From: Rhodoluna sp.
Lineage (GTDB): Bacteria > Actinomycetota > Actinomycetes > Actinomycetales > Microbacteriaceae
Assembly: GCA_026393335.1 (NCBI GenBank)
Contig: JAPLAJ010000053.1
Coordinates: forward strand, 1-64,000
Direction of reading: 5' to 3'
DNA length: 64,000 bases
The notes beneath the pieces are model-generated. The model did not search any database and had not been told where the DNA came from. It saw only the letters and a list, made by a program, of their open reading frames with translations. Below, in pieces: positions 8,147 to 15,240 of the stretch (position 1 is its first letter; the number at the start of each line of letters is the position of its first letter). Both the position numbers and the translations under genes were made by a program.

Positions 8147-8578
8147 TTAGTCGGTGCAAGGGGTGATTGGTTCTTCTGAGCAGTTGAAGGCGTAGCAGCC
8201 ATCACCACACCAGATGAAGATCCATGGTCGGCCTTTGATTGCCATGACGTCTTCTCTTCTACACTTCTCGAGTGCTTCCTTGAGGCGTTCTGGGTCATGG
8301 TGATGCCAGGTGTGTGTTTCTCCCTGGGTAGTAACTTCAAAGGCTTGACCTTCTAGGAACTTAACTTCAGCAAACTCTTTTTCTTTGGTATACCTGAAGA
8401 CTGGAATCCAGTGGAAGTGGTGGCCGGCAGCATAGCTTTGGCAGTCTGTTCTTACTGGACCTAGTGTGAATCCTTTAATCACACCCTCTTCTGCATTAGA
8501 TGCATACTGCTTGTGGTGCTGGAAGCTGAAGACCTCCATTAGGTAAGGTCCAGTGTTTTCTTGTGTTTCTTCGGACAT
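8147..8578 (-). CDS. small His-rich protein, tandem paralogue C
   Basis: A 143-residue protein of unknown function and first gene of the tandem set. It has an N-terminal extension of about 35 residues compared with B, then the family pattern CQSYAAGHHFHW, GQAFEV, TWHHHDPERLKEAL, IKGRPWIF, AFN and a final PC. The run of histidines in the HHHDP segment is the strongest in the family. The ATG lies 9 nt after AAAGGGG, which is also one arm of a predicted pairing (8584-8591 with 8618-8625) that would hide it. The conserved structured element lies farther upstream. No similarity to a known enzyme family is evident to me. Confidence 0.7.
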   Translation of the reverse strand: MSEETQENTGPYLMEVFSFQHHKQYASNAEEGVIKGFTLGPVRTDCQSYAAGHHFHWIPVFRYTKEKEFAEVKFLEGQAFEVTTQGETHTWHHHDPERLKEALEKCRREDVMAIKGRPWIFIWCGDGCYAFNCSEEPITPCTD

Positions 8579-8640
8579 AAAGTAATGCCCCTTTCTTCAA
8601 GCTTTCGCTTGATCTTCGGGGCATTTACGCCCCACCATTA
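8579..8640 (-). promoter_or_regulatory. candidate Shine-Dalgarno-sequestering switch before paralogue C
   Basis: On the minus strand AATGCCCC (8618-8625) can pair over 8 bp with GGGGCATT (8584-8591), which includes the Shine-Dalgarno of paralogue C. This stem encloses a GNRA hairpin (TCAAGC-GAAA-GCTTGA, 8597-8612). The same GCCCC can instead pair with GGGGC just upstream (8629-8633), freeing the Shine-Dalgarno. Two mutually exclusive pairings around a ribosome-binding site are what a riboswitch or translational attenuator expression platform looks like. Pairings are read directly; the regulatory role is inferred. Confidence 0.45.
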
Positions 8641-8785
8641 GTTGCTTAGACGATTGTCTAGGCCTGTTCCGTTTGTTACTTCTTTGGCACCTTGCCGATG
8701 GGCGGCAGGTTGCACTCTTCTTAAACTCTCTCGAGTTTGAACAGTTGATATTTAGTTTTAGTTGGTGTTTCCACCTAAGAACATA
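8641..8785 (-). ncRNA. structured leader/intergenic element, copy B
   Basis: Noncoding block between the TPR gene and paralogue C, minus strand. It contains a small GNRA hairpin (GGTG-GAAA-CACC, 8764-8775) and a longer one (AAACTC-GAGA-GAGTTT, 8723-8738). The spacer AAGAAGAGTGCA follows, then a stem at 8687-8713 (ACCTGCC with GGCAAGGT, bulged A), GGAACAGGCC (8661-8670) and a last hairpin TAGAC-AATC-GTCTA (8647-8660). The core 8661-8738 matches copy A over the spacer, both stem arms, CCAAAGA and the AACAGGCC end. The loop is one base different in length, so a conserved peptide is ruled out. Confidence 0.5.
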
Positions 8786-10225
8786 CTAATACTTATCGCG
8801 GAATTTGCGAGTAATTTTTAGAGCTCTGTCTGGGTTTTGTGCTTCTAGGTTTCTCTCGATTGCGTAAGAGATATGTTTGCTCTTCTCGTTGGGATCTGAT
8901 TCAATCTCAACGCGGTTCTCGAAAGCATAAGCCTGCTCTTGCTTGTCTTGTTCAAAACGAATGTCAGAAAAGACTTGGTTGCTCAGATCGGCTGACTCCT
9001 GAGATCTGCCCAGTTTGGCTAGACAGTAACAGACCATGTTCTTAGTTCTTATCACTAGTTCGTCATTCAGCTCAAGTGCTGCTCGAGGCATGTGCTCCCA
9101 GGTATTTACTACTCCCTCGTAGTCATCCTTCTCGAATAACGTGAAAAGTCTTTCGCACTCTCCTCTTAAGTGAAGTGAGATGTTGCCAACTTCGGAACTG
9201 TACTGAATGATTTCAGCAGTTATCTGCAGCGCCAACTCGTACTCACCCTCTGAGCGGTGCTTTTGGACCTTTTGCAGAAGCTTGGAGCTGTCATCAAGCT
9301 TTGGTTTCTTGAGGCGGCTGTTGATTGCTTCGGCATCAAAGCGGGCAACAGCAGCTTCATGTTTGTTACCTTGAGCGTCAAACACGTCAGCTAGACCTAG
9401 GTTTGCCTTGACGAGCTCGCTCAAATCTCTGTCATGTTTCTTGGCTGCAAGCTTGATGGCCTGACGGTAGTGGTCAATGGCTTTGTCAAAATCTTGAAGA
9501 TAGAAGTACGCTTTGGCTACCCAGCGCAGTGTGCCTGGATCTAGTTTGTTGATTTGCTTCTCCACTGACTTGACTTCAAGTGCAAGAGCTAAGGCTTCCT
9601 GGAACTGCTCCTTGTGAATCAAGATCATTACGGTGAGCATGTCGCAATATGCAACGCGACCTAGGTCTTCTTTATCTAGGAAGAACTCTCTATTGGCAAT
9701 TAGCATCTGCTCTGCTTCTGCATACTCATCAAGCTCAATGTGTGTATGGATGGCAGCGCTCTTGATAATGTTTGAAAGGAAATCGTTTCCTACATCGGAA
9801 TACATCTGATATGCGATGGTGAAGTAAGTCAGAGCTTTTTCAGATTGTTCCAGGTTGTCGTAGGCCACTGCTTTGCCCCAAGTTAGATGCGCTTGAGAGT
9901 TTCTATCGTCAACATCCAAAGAGAACTCTGGGATCAGGCCTAGGCCCTCCTCAGCCATTTCTAGAGCTTTTTCATAATCAGTTTTGCCTTTAATGTATTC
10001 GCGAGTGATAACTTCTGCGAACTCAACCCACTGGCGGATCAACTGTTGTTCTCTGGCTATCTCTAGCCCCGGTAGCCAGTATTTGAGTGGATCTCTCGAG
10101 GTGAAATTCCACATCTCTTTTTGGCCCAGCTCGTAGAGAATGGTAGCTTTACGGGCCATTGGTGTTTCTGAATCATTGAATTCGTTCCAGAGGTCATCAT
10201 CGTCTGAAGGGGGATCGAAGGTCAT
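8786..10225 (-). CDS. TPR-repeat protein
   Basis: A 479-residue, almost entirely helical protein made of tetratricopeptide-type repeats (for example AKAYFYLQDFDKAIDHYRQA near residues 230-250), which normally bind partner proteins. The N terminus is acidic (DDDDLW). I see no enzymatic domain, signal peptide or membrane segment. The ATG follows GGAG with 7 nt spacing. It lies upstream of the His-rich paralogues on the same strand, separated from them by the structured block at 8579-8785. Standalone TPR proteins occur as regulators or scaffolds in accessory islands; a link to the neighbours is only an inference. Confidence 0.75.
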   Translation of the reverse strand: MTFDPPSDDDDLWNEFNDSETPMARKATILYELGQKEMWNFTSRDPLKYWLPGLEIAREQQLIRQWVEFAEVITREYIKGKTDYEKALEMAEEGLGLIPEFSLDVDDRNSQAHLTWGKAVAYDNLEQSEKALTYFTIAYQMYSDVGNDFLSNIIKSAAIHTHIELDEYAEAEQMLIANREFFLDKEDLGRVAYCDMLTVMILIHKEQFQEALALALEVKSVEKQINKLDPGTLRWVAKAYFYLQDFDKAIDHYRQAIKLAAKKHDRDLSELVKANLGLADVFDAQGNKHEAAVARFDAEAINSRLKKPKLDDSSKLLQKVQKHRSEGEYELALQITAEIIQYSSEVGNISLHLRGECERLFTLFEKDDYEGVVNTWEHMPRAALELNDELVIRTKNMVCYCLAKLGRSQESADLSNQVFSDIRFEQDKQEQAYAFENRVEIESDPNEKSKHISYAIERNLEAQNPDRALKITRKFRDKY

Positions 10226-10476
10226 TTTTGCTCCAAGGTTCTGACAAGGCTTTGTCTTTGGGGTTTGGAAAATTGAGTTGGAAAGTCATTGTGATACGAA
10301 TCTGAAAGTTTTGTTTCAAACACGCCGTTCCCATTTATTTTTTACTTGCCTTGTTCGCCAATGGGAGAAAAGGCGAAAGTCAGAGCTTATGCTTTGCGTT
10401 CTTTAATGATTGTGGCCCCTTCCATGGGCTTGTGCTCTAAGTATGTAAAGCGGTCAGTAACTGAATTCATTCCCGG
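10226..10476. other. intergenic region upstream of the TPR gene
   Basis: 251 nt without a convincing gene. It contains a weak inverted repeat (CCCATT near 10331 and AATGGG near 10359), probably close to the TPR gene promoter on the minus strand. I see no RNA gene in it. Confidence 0.4.
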
Positions 10477-10782
10477 TTACGCAGAAAGAATTAGCTCTGC
10501 GATCGTTAGTTCCTTCGCTCTGACTACCTCGTTCTCAACTCTGCCGAGCTCTTGAGAAGTTAGGTGGTAACCCTTGCAGCCAGCACATTCGTAAGGACGC
10601 TTCTGGTTGAAAGTGGTCCAACCTTTGGTTCGCATGTCTTCAGCTGCTCTTGCTCTGAAACGGGTCAGATCACGCTTTGCTTCTCTCATGTCACGGTAAC
10701 GAAGCTTCTCAGGAGTCTGAGCACATCTAGCGTTGTGCTTGCTAGTTTGAGGCTTTTGGTACTTTCTTGCATTCTTGCTCAT
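10477..10782 (-). CDS. small basic zinc-ribbon-like protein
   Basis: A 101-residue, strongly basic protein. Near residues 64-76 it has YECAGCKGYHLTSQ, the C-x-x-C-x-G-x-H-L-T-S pattern seen in small actinobacterial and phage proteins with a half zinc ribbon. One further cysteine lies near the N terminus. The ATG at 10782 is preceded by AGGAG at 6 nt. Function unknown; nucleic-acid binding is plausible from charge and zinc motif. It sits at the edge of the accessory island, next to the toxin-antitoxin pair. Confidence 0.65.
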   Translation of the reverse strand: MSKNARKYQKPQTSKHNARCAQTPEKLRYRDMREAKRDLTRFRARAAEDMRTKGWTTFNQKRPYECAGCKGYHLTSQELGRVENEVVRAKELTIAELILSA

Positions 10783-10812
10783 GAAACTCTCCTGACTAGA
10801 TCCGTAATTGCT

Positions 10813-10896
10813 CTGGGAATAAGATGTTAGCCCCCACCACTGACATCGCTGGTTAAGGAAACCGATTCAAATCTGGATTTATTCCCAGGTGCTAAC
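10813..10896. repeat. interleaved inverted repeats in an intergenic region
   Basis: CTGGGAATAA (10813-10822) is the exact reverse complement of TTATTCCCAG (10879-10888). GTTAGC (10826-10831) is the exact reverse complement of GCTAAC (10891-10896). The arms interleave (A, B, A', B'). The region lies between two divergent genes and may hold a control site or island-boundary element. Confidence 0.5.
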
Positions 10897-10980
10897 CAAT
10901 CTGTTTCGCAACATAGGGTCAGGAGACTTACGGTTTATTAGTTCCCTAAATCTCCTTGAACTTATCCACAATCTCATTTA

Positions 10981-11005
10981 GTCTTACTTGTAATACATGT
11001 AAGAC
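10981..11005. promoter_or_regulatory. probable autoregulatory operator of the RelBE-type pair
   Basis: A perfect inverted repeat, GTCTTAC (10981-10987) and GTAAGAC (10999-11005), lies directly before the Shine-Dalgarno (AGGAG, 11006-11010) of the antitoxin gene. Ribbon-helix-helix antitoxins normally bind such sites to repress their own operon. Confidence 0.6.
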
Positions 11006-11016
11006 AGGAGAGAATT

Positions 11017-11370
11017 ATGGCCATGGTAACAATCAGGCTTTCCAGCGAACTTAAGGATCGAATAGACAAACTCTCTTCCCAAAGTGGGAGGCCTAAGTCC
11101 TATTTCATTCGCGAGTTGATAGAGCGCGGAATTGAAGAATTTGAAGAAGACCTTCGTGATCTTGAGGCTATTCGCGAGTACATCGCCGCAGGTGGACGCA
11201 ACCAAAAGCGGTACTCGATGGATGAGGTTTTAGAAGATGCCGGACTCACAAGAATGGACATTGGGATGGCTCCCAGCAGCAAGAAAACAGCTGGATCGAC
11301 TGCCAAAGCTAGCCAAGCAAAGAGTTCTAAGAAAGCTGGCTCAACTACTCGAAAGCGACCAACCAGTTAG
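11017..11370 (+). CDS. RelB/CopG-type ribbon-helix-helix antitoxin with C-terminal extension
   Basis: Antitoxin of a type II toxin-antitoxin pair. The N-terminal ribbon-helix-helix DNA-binding domain covers about residues 3-45 (VTIRLSSELKDRIDKL, then SYFIRELIERG), followed by a helical toxin-binding segment ending near residue 75 (MDEVLEDAGL), where RelB-like proteins usually stop. Here the frame runs on for about 43 residues rich in Ser, Lys and Thr, overlapping the toxin gene by 134 nt in another frame. The start has AGGAG at 6 nt and an inverted-repeat operator directly upstream. The tail may come from a lost stop codon. Confidence 0.8.
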   Translation: MAMVTIRLSSELKDRIDKLSSQSGRPKSYFIRELIERGIEEFEEDLRDLEAIREYIAAGGRNQKRYSMDEVLEDAGLTRMDIGMAPSSKKTAGSTAKASQAKSSKKAGSTTRKRPTS

Positions 11371-11515
11371 TCAACTAAAGCAGCTAAAAGGAGAGTGGGC
11401 TCCGTTTTATAGTTTGAGAGTCCAAGAGTATCGAGTAATCATTGATGTCGAAGATGATACATTCACGCTAGTGATGATCAAATTCGGACATCGCAAGAAC
11501 GTTTACGAAGACTAG
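11237..11515 (+). CDS. RelE-type mRNA interferase toxin
   Basis: Toxin partner of the antitoxin at 11017. At 92 residues it has normal RelE length and pattern: an N-terminal WLPAARKQLDRLPK helix, a central LKGEWAPFYSLRVQEYRVIIDV strand region with the basic residues expected for ribosome-bound mRNA cleavage, and the closing FGHRKNVYED. GAGG 9 nt before the ATG can serve as Shine-Dalgarno inside the antitoxin gene. The TAG stop abuts, with no gap, the stop of the convergent decarboxylase gene. Confidence 0.85.
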   Translation: MPDSQEWTLGWLPAARKQLDRLPKLAKQRVLRKLAQLLESDQPVSQLKQLKGEWAPFYSLRVQEYRVIIDVEDDTFTLVMIKFGHRKNVYED

Positions 11516-13018
11516 CTACTCAGGCAGAACTACAAAAGTTTCTAGAGTTCTATCCGCAGCAAAGGCGATTCTCACACCAGTGTCTCTAGCTTCAAAGAGT
11601 GCATCAAGGGCTTGCTGAGTAATTCGCTCTCCTGGAGAAAGAACTGGAACACCTGGTGGGTACGGGCAGATCATCTCTGCAGATACTCGACCAACTGCCT
11701 TATCCGCTGTTACTACTTCTTGCTTTGAGAAGAATGCATCTCTAGGGCTGACTACAACTTCAGGAATGATTGAGAATACGGCTGCTGTTGAAACAGAGCG
11801 TGGTTCTCCCCTGTGCTTATTGACTGAAGTGATGATTCTGTCTACAAGGTCTTCAATAAGTTCAGGTGTGTCAGCAAAGGTAATCATTGGAATGATTAGG
11901 TCTCTGTTAGCCATCTCAACGTCAATGTTTGCATTTAGTAGGTCTTGCTCAACTAGGTTGCCATCGGCTCCTGTTTTAGGAAGCAAGATAACAAGCTTTA
12001 GAGGATCGATGTATTCACCATCGATAACTTCGATGCCTGCGGCAACTAGTGTTGCTCTGCCCTTTTCAGTTGCATCAATGATTGGGTCGATTAGGTCATA
12101 GCCGTGCTTTTCTAGAAGAGCACGTGAAGCATCAATAGAAGCAAGGATTCTTCCAGACATAGATGTTGTCTGGGTTGAATCAAAAGCCTTGTTGAATCTC
12201 TTGAGATCAACGAGACCTTCACGAACAAGAACAAAGCTTGCTTGTGACCATGCCGGAAGAGTCTTGTGTGCTGAGGTAACAACAATGTCAGCACCTTCAG
12301 CAAGTGGGTGCTGAGGTAGTTCAGGGTGGAAGCCATAGTGAGCGGCCCATGCTGCATCCACTACTAGTGGAATACCGAACTCATGTGACACTTTTGCAAG
12401 TCTTGGAATGTTAGACATTGTTCCAACATATGAAGGTTCACCAATTAGAACTGCTTTAGCATCTGGATGCTCTTCAAGAGTTTCTCTCAATCTTGAAGAA
12501 GGAAGGTACTCAGGTAGTCCTGTTGCTGGGTTGATTTCTGGTCTTACCCAGACAGGAATTACTCCTGCATAAACCATTCCAACGAGAACAGATTTGTGAA
12601 GTGTTCGAGAGACGATTACTTTATCGCCAGGTCCTGCTACTGCCATAACAGCTGCGTGGTTAGAACCAGAGGATCCGTTAACGCCAAAACGGCATAGGTC
12701 TGCTCCCCATAAATCAGCAGCTAGTTTTTCTGCTTCAAGAATTAGTGAAGGAGAGATTCGGTAAGGGTGGTTACCTGGAAGGACTGGGATGTCCCCATCT
12801 ACGATGGGACCGGTTAGATTAGTGCGGCCTTTGTGGCCGGGTATTTGGAAGGGAGATCTGTCTGTCTCCATGTCGCGTATCCACGCGTCTAGTAAGGGTG
12901 CGGTTGCTCGCAATCCCATTGGATCTTTTGTATCTAGCAGAGTTGCTGCACCAAACGGTTCTGTTGGCAATATCCCAACCTTTCGATCTACATTCGCACT
13001 TCTGCGAACTGCTAACAA
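11516..13018 (-). CDS. Orn/Lys/Arg decarboxylase family protein (PLP-dependent)
   Basis: Decarboxylates a basic amino acid (arginine, lysine or ornithine) to a polyamine or diamine in the cytoplasm; the substrate cannot be decided from the sequence. The aminotransferase-like fold is clear: GVNGSSGSNHA near 112-122 for cofactor phosphate binding, D221 in VVDAAWAAHYG, and the Schiff-base lysine K252 in SAHKTLPAWSQ. About 500 residues is usual for the short form lacking the N-terminal response-regulator-like wing domain. Start uncertain: TTG at 13018 gives the longest frame, while ATG at 12919 would lose 33 residues of weak conservation. A strong terminator hairpin lies just upstream. Confidence 0.9.
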   Translation of the reverse strand: MLAVRRSANVDRKVGILPTEPFGAATLLDTKDPMGLRATAPLLDAWIRDMETDRSPFQIPGHKGRTNLTGPIVDGDIPVLPGNHPYRISPSLILEAEKLAADLWGADLCRFGVNGSSGSNHAAVMAVAGPGDKVIVSRTLHKSVLVGMVYAGVIPVWVRPEINPATGLPEYLPSSRLRETLEEHPDAKAVLIGEPSYVGTMSNIPRLAKVSHEFGIPLVVDAAWAAHYGFHPELPQHPLAEGADIVVTSAHKTLPAWSQASFVLVREGLVDLKRFNKAFDSTQTTSMSGRILASIDASRALLEKHGYDLIDPIIDATEKGRATLVAAGIEVIDGEYIDPLKLVILLPKTGADGNLVEQDLLNANIDVEMANRDLIIPMITFADTPELIEDLVDRIITSVNKHRGEPRSVSTAAVFSIIPEVVVSPRDAFFSKQEVVTADKAVGRVSAEMICPYPPGVPVLSPGERITQQALDALFEARDTGVRIAFAADRTLETFVVLPE

Positions 13019-13024
13019 GATGAT

Positions 13025-13052
13025 GAAGGACCAGGATTTCTCCTGGTCCTTC
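13025..13052 (-). terminator. terminator of the secE-nusG-rplK-rplA operon
   Basis: A perfect 12-bp inverted repeat with a 4-nt loop (GAAGGACCAGGA / TCCTGGTCCTTC) lies 38 nt past the rplA stop and just before the decarboxylase frame. There is no long T-run. A weaker hairpin (CCTAAC/GTTAGG, 13055-13080) lies between it and rplA. Confidence 0.75.
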
Positions 13053-13089
13053 AGCCTAACTTTCTTTAGTGAATGTTAGGTAAAACTTT

Positions 13090-13791
13090 TTAGAACTCTA
13101 CTTTGGTAACGCTGGTGTCTAGTGGAATACCAGGGCCAAAGGTTGTTGCAAGAGATGCCTTCAATAGGTACTTACCCTTTGAAGATGAAGGCTTAAGTCT
13201 CATGATTTCATCTAGAGCAACAGCTAGGTTCTCCCCCAGTTGTTCCTTAGAGAAAGAGATCTTGCCAATGATGAAGTGAAGGTTTGACTGCTTGTCAATG
13301 CGGAACTCAATCTTTCCACCCTTGATGTCAGTAACAGCCTTGCCTACATCTGGAGTAACAGTTCCAGTCTTAGGGTTTGGCATTAGGTTACGTGGACCTA
13401 GAACCTTACCAAGACGACCAACCTTACCCATAAGTTCAGGTGTTGATACTGCTGAGTCGAAGTCTGTCCAACCAGCTGCAACCTTCTCGATTAGCTCGTC
13501 GCCACCGACTTCATCAGCCCCTGCTTCACGAGCTGCATCTGCAGCTGCACCGGTTGCGAACACGATAACGCGTGCTGTCTTACCAGTTCCGTGCGGCAAA
13601 CCTACGGTGCCACGGATCATCTGGTCAGCTTTACGAGGGTCAACACCAAGCTTCACTGCAACTTCAACAGTTGAGTCGAACTTAGATGTGCCAGTCTCTT
13701 TTACAAGAGTTACTGCTTCTGCAGGTGTGTAGAACTTACCTTCAGTTATTTTCTGTGCTGCGGCAATATATGCCTTTGAGCGCTTAGCCAT
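13090..13791 (-). CDS. rplA: 50S ribosomal protein L1
   Basis: Large-subunit protein that forms the L1 stalk on 23S rRNA near the E site and often represses its own operon by binding its mRNA. The 233-residue length is standard. The sequence opens with the usual MAKRSKAY start and carries the RNA-binding core GKVGRLGKVLGPRNLMPNPK near residues 122-141. It is the last gene of secE-nusG-rplK-rplA, 86 nt after rplK. The rplK-rplA gap contains a GC-rich perfect palindrome (13835-13850). AAGGA precedes the ATG. Confidence 0.98.
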   Translation of the reverse strand: MAKRSKAYIAAAQKITEGKFYTPAEAVTLVKETGTSKFDSTVEVAVKLGVDPRKADQMIRGTVGLPHGTGKTARVIVFATGAAADAAREAGADEVGGDELIEKVAAGWTDFDSAVSTPELMGKVGRLGKVLGPRNLMPNPKTGTVTPDVGKAVTDIKGGKIEFRIDKQSNLHFIIGKISFSKEQLGENLAVALDEIMRLKPSSSKGKYLLKASLATTFGPGIPLDTSVTKVEF

Positions 13792-13834
13792 TCTGCTTTT
13801 CCTTCTTTTTAGTTGGTCACAGTTGTGGTGTAAC

Positions 13835-13850
13835 GAGTCGCGCGCGACTC
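13835..13850 (-). promoter_or_regulatory. GC-rich hairpin between rplK and rplA
   Basis: A perfect 16-bp palindrome (GAGTCGCGCGCGACTC) in the 86-nt gap. It may be a stability, attenuation or L1-binding element, but no T-run follows, so it is probably not a full terminator. Confidence 0.5.
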
Positions 13851-13877
13851 TCCCACTTCCGTTTGGTTATTTTGTTA

Positions 13878-14312
13878 CTAGAAACCTTCGACGGTGATAC
13901 CCATGCTGCGGGCAGTACCAGCGATGATCTTTGCTGCTGCTTCAACGTCATTGGCGTTGAGGTCAGACATCTTGGTCTCGGCGATCTTTAGAACCTGTTC
14001 GCGAGTAAGTTTTGCTACCTTCACGGTGTGAGGTGTAGCTGAACCCTTAGCAACTCCAGCTGCCTTCTTGATTAGCTCAGCTGCAGGTGGTGTCTTAAGG
14101 ATGAATGTGAATGAACGGTCTTCATACACGGTGATCTCTACTGGAACAACGTTTCCACGCTGGTCTGCAGTTGCATTGTTGTATGCAGTACAGAATTCCA
14201 TGATGTTCACACCATGCTGACCAAGAGCTGGACCAATCGGTGGGGCTGGGTTAGCAGCTCCAGCTTGGATCTGCAGCTTGATCATGCCGGTTACTTTTTT
14301 CTTCGGTGCCAT
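13878..14312 (-). CDS. rplK: 50S ribosomal protein L11
   Basis: Large-subunit protein that, with the L10/L12 stalk, forms the GTPase-associated centre on 23S rRNA. 144 residues, standard length. The N-terminal hallmark [20 protein letters not shown] sits near residues 15-34 and the C-terminal RNA-binding domain includes [13 protein letters not shown]. It lies 35 nt after nusG and 86 nt before rplA in the normal bacterial order. Confidence 0.98.
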
Positions 14313-14347
14313 TTGTTAGTTTCCTTTGGTTTTAGGTTTGTAAATCT

Positions 14348-15211
14348 TTATACGAGAGCTGATACCTGGTCGAAGGCAAGTTCAACAGGTGTTTCACGTT
14401 CGAACAATGAAACCAGAACAATAAGCTTGCCGCTTTCTGGTTTGATTTCGCTGATGGTTCCAGGAAGTCCAGCGAATGAACCTTCCTTGATCATGATGCT
14501 TTCGCCAAGTTTGTAGTTGACGTTAACAGGGATTGACTTCGCCTTGCCTTTAGCTCCACCCTTGACTGCGGCCTTAGCAGCTGCCTCTTCAGGAAGAACG
14601 TAAAGGGTCTTTAGCATCTCAAATGCTTCTTGCGGACGCATTGGGCTTGGGTATTCGCTGTGACCGACAAAGCCTGTAACAGCAGGGGTTCCACGAACTA
14701 GTGACCATGAGTCTTCGTTCATGTCCATGCGCACTAGAACATAACCTGGGATACGAACCTTGGTAACAAGCTTTCTCTGACCGTTCTTGATTTCAATGGA
14801 TTCTTCCATTGGAACTTCGATCTGGTAGATGTCATCGCCACCAACGATAGAGAGCATACGGTTTTCAATGTTCTGCTTCACACGCTTCTCGTAACCTGCG
14901 TATGAGTGAATGATGAACCACTTGCCTGGCATCTCACGAAGTTCTTTCTTGAAAGCAGCGTATGGATCTTCGTCTTCTTCAACAGTTGGCTCGTTAGCTA
15001 CTGGAGCATCGTGGATAACTTCTGCTGCTGCAGTTTCAGATTCGGCAGCAGCTTCAACATCGCTCTCAACGTGAAGAGCTAGCTCCTCAGCTGATTGCTC
15101 ATCAGCGTTGGTGTCATCAATGTATGCAGGGTCAGTTTCAGCGTAGTCAGATGATTCAACCTCAAGGTTGATCTCTTCTGGCTGGTTCTGCTCTGATTCG
15201 AAATCGGTCAC
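14348..15211 (-). CDS. nusG: transcription elongation factor NusG
   Basis: Binds RNA polymerase and acts in elongation, pausing and termination, and couples to the ribosome. The NGN domain spans about residues 95-205 (GKWFIIHSYAGYEKRVKQNI) and the KOW domain the last 50 residues (SFAGLPGTISEIKPESGKL). The first 90 residues are a very acidic, low-complexity extension, a common actinobacterial trait that explains the 287-residue length. The GTG start at 15211 follows AAGGA. It lies between secE and rplK. Confidence 0.97.
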   Translation of the reverse strand: MTDFESEQNQPEEINLEVESSDYAETDPAYIDDTNADEQSAEELALHVESDVEAAAESETAAAEVIHDAPVANEPTVEEDEDPYAAFKKELREMPGKWFIIHSYAGYEKRVKQNIENRMLSIVGGDDIYQIEVPMEESIEIKNGQRKLVTKVRIPGYVLVRMDMNEDSWSLVRGTPAVTGFVGHSEYPSPMRPQEAFEMLKTLYVLPEEAAAKAAVKGGAKGKAKSIPVNVNYKLGESIMIKEGSFAGLPGTISEIKPESGKLIVLVSLFERETPVELAFDQVSALV

Positions 15212-15240
15212 GTGTTTCCTTAGTTAGTTAGTTCTAAAAA

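Noticed and set aside
7599..8785. Integron-like cassette array, with the repeated element as attC sites
   Set aside because: No GTTRRRY/RYYYAAC cores in the right places, no integrase nearby, and one of three genes lacks an element.
10346..10555. Small plus-strand gene between the TPR and zinc-ribbon genes
   Set aside because: No ribosome-binding site, no recognisable pattern, and it overlaps the 3' end of the supported minus-strand gene.
10813..10896. H-type RNA pseudoknot from the interleaved repeats
   Set aside because: The 2-nt connector cannot span a 10-bp stem, so the simple pseudoknot is sterically unlikely.
13292..13732. 146-residue plus-strand frame opposite rplA
   Set aside because: It is a Ser/Ala/Pro-rich shadow of rplA codon usage; rplA is certain.
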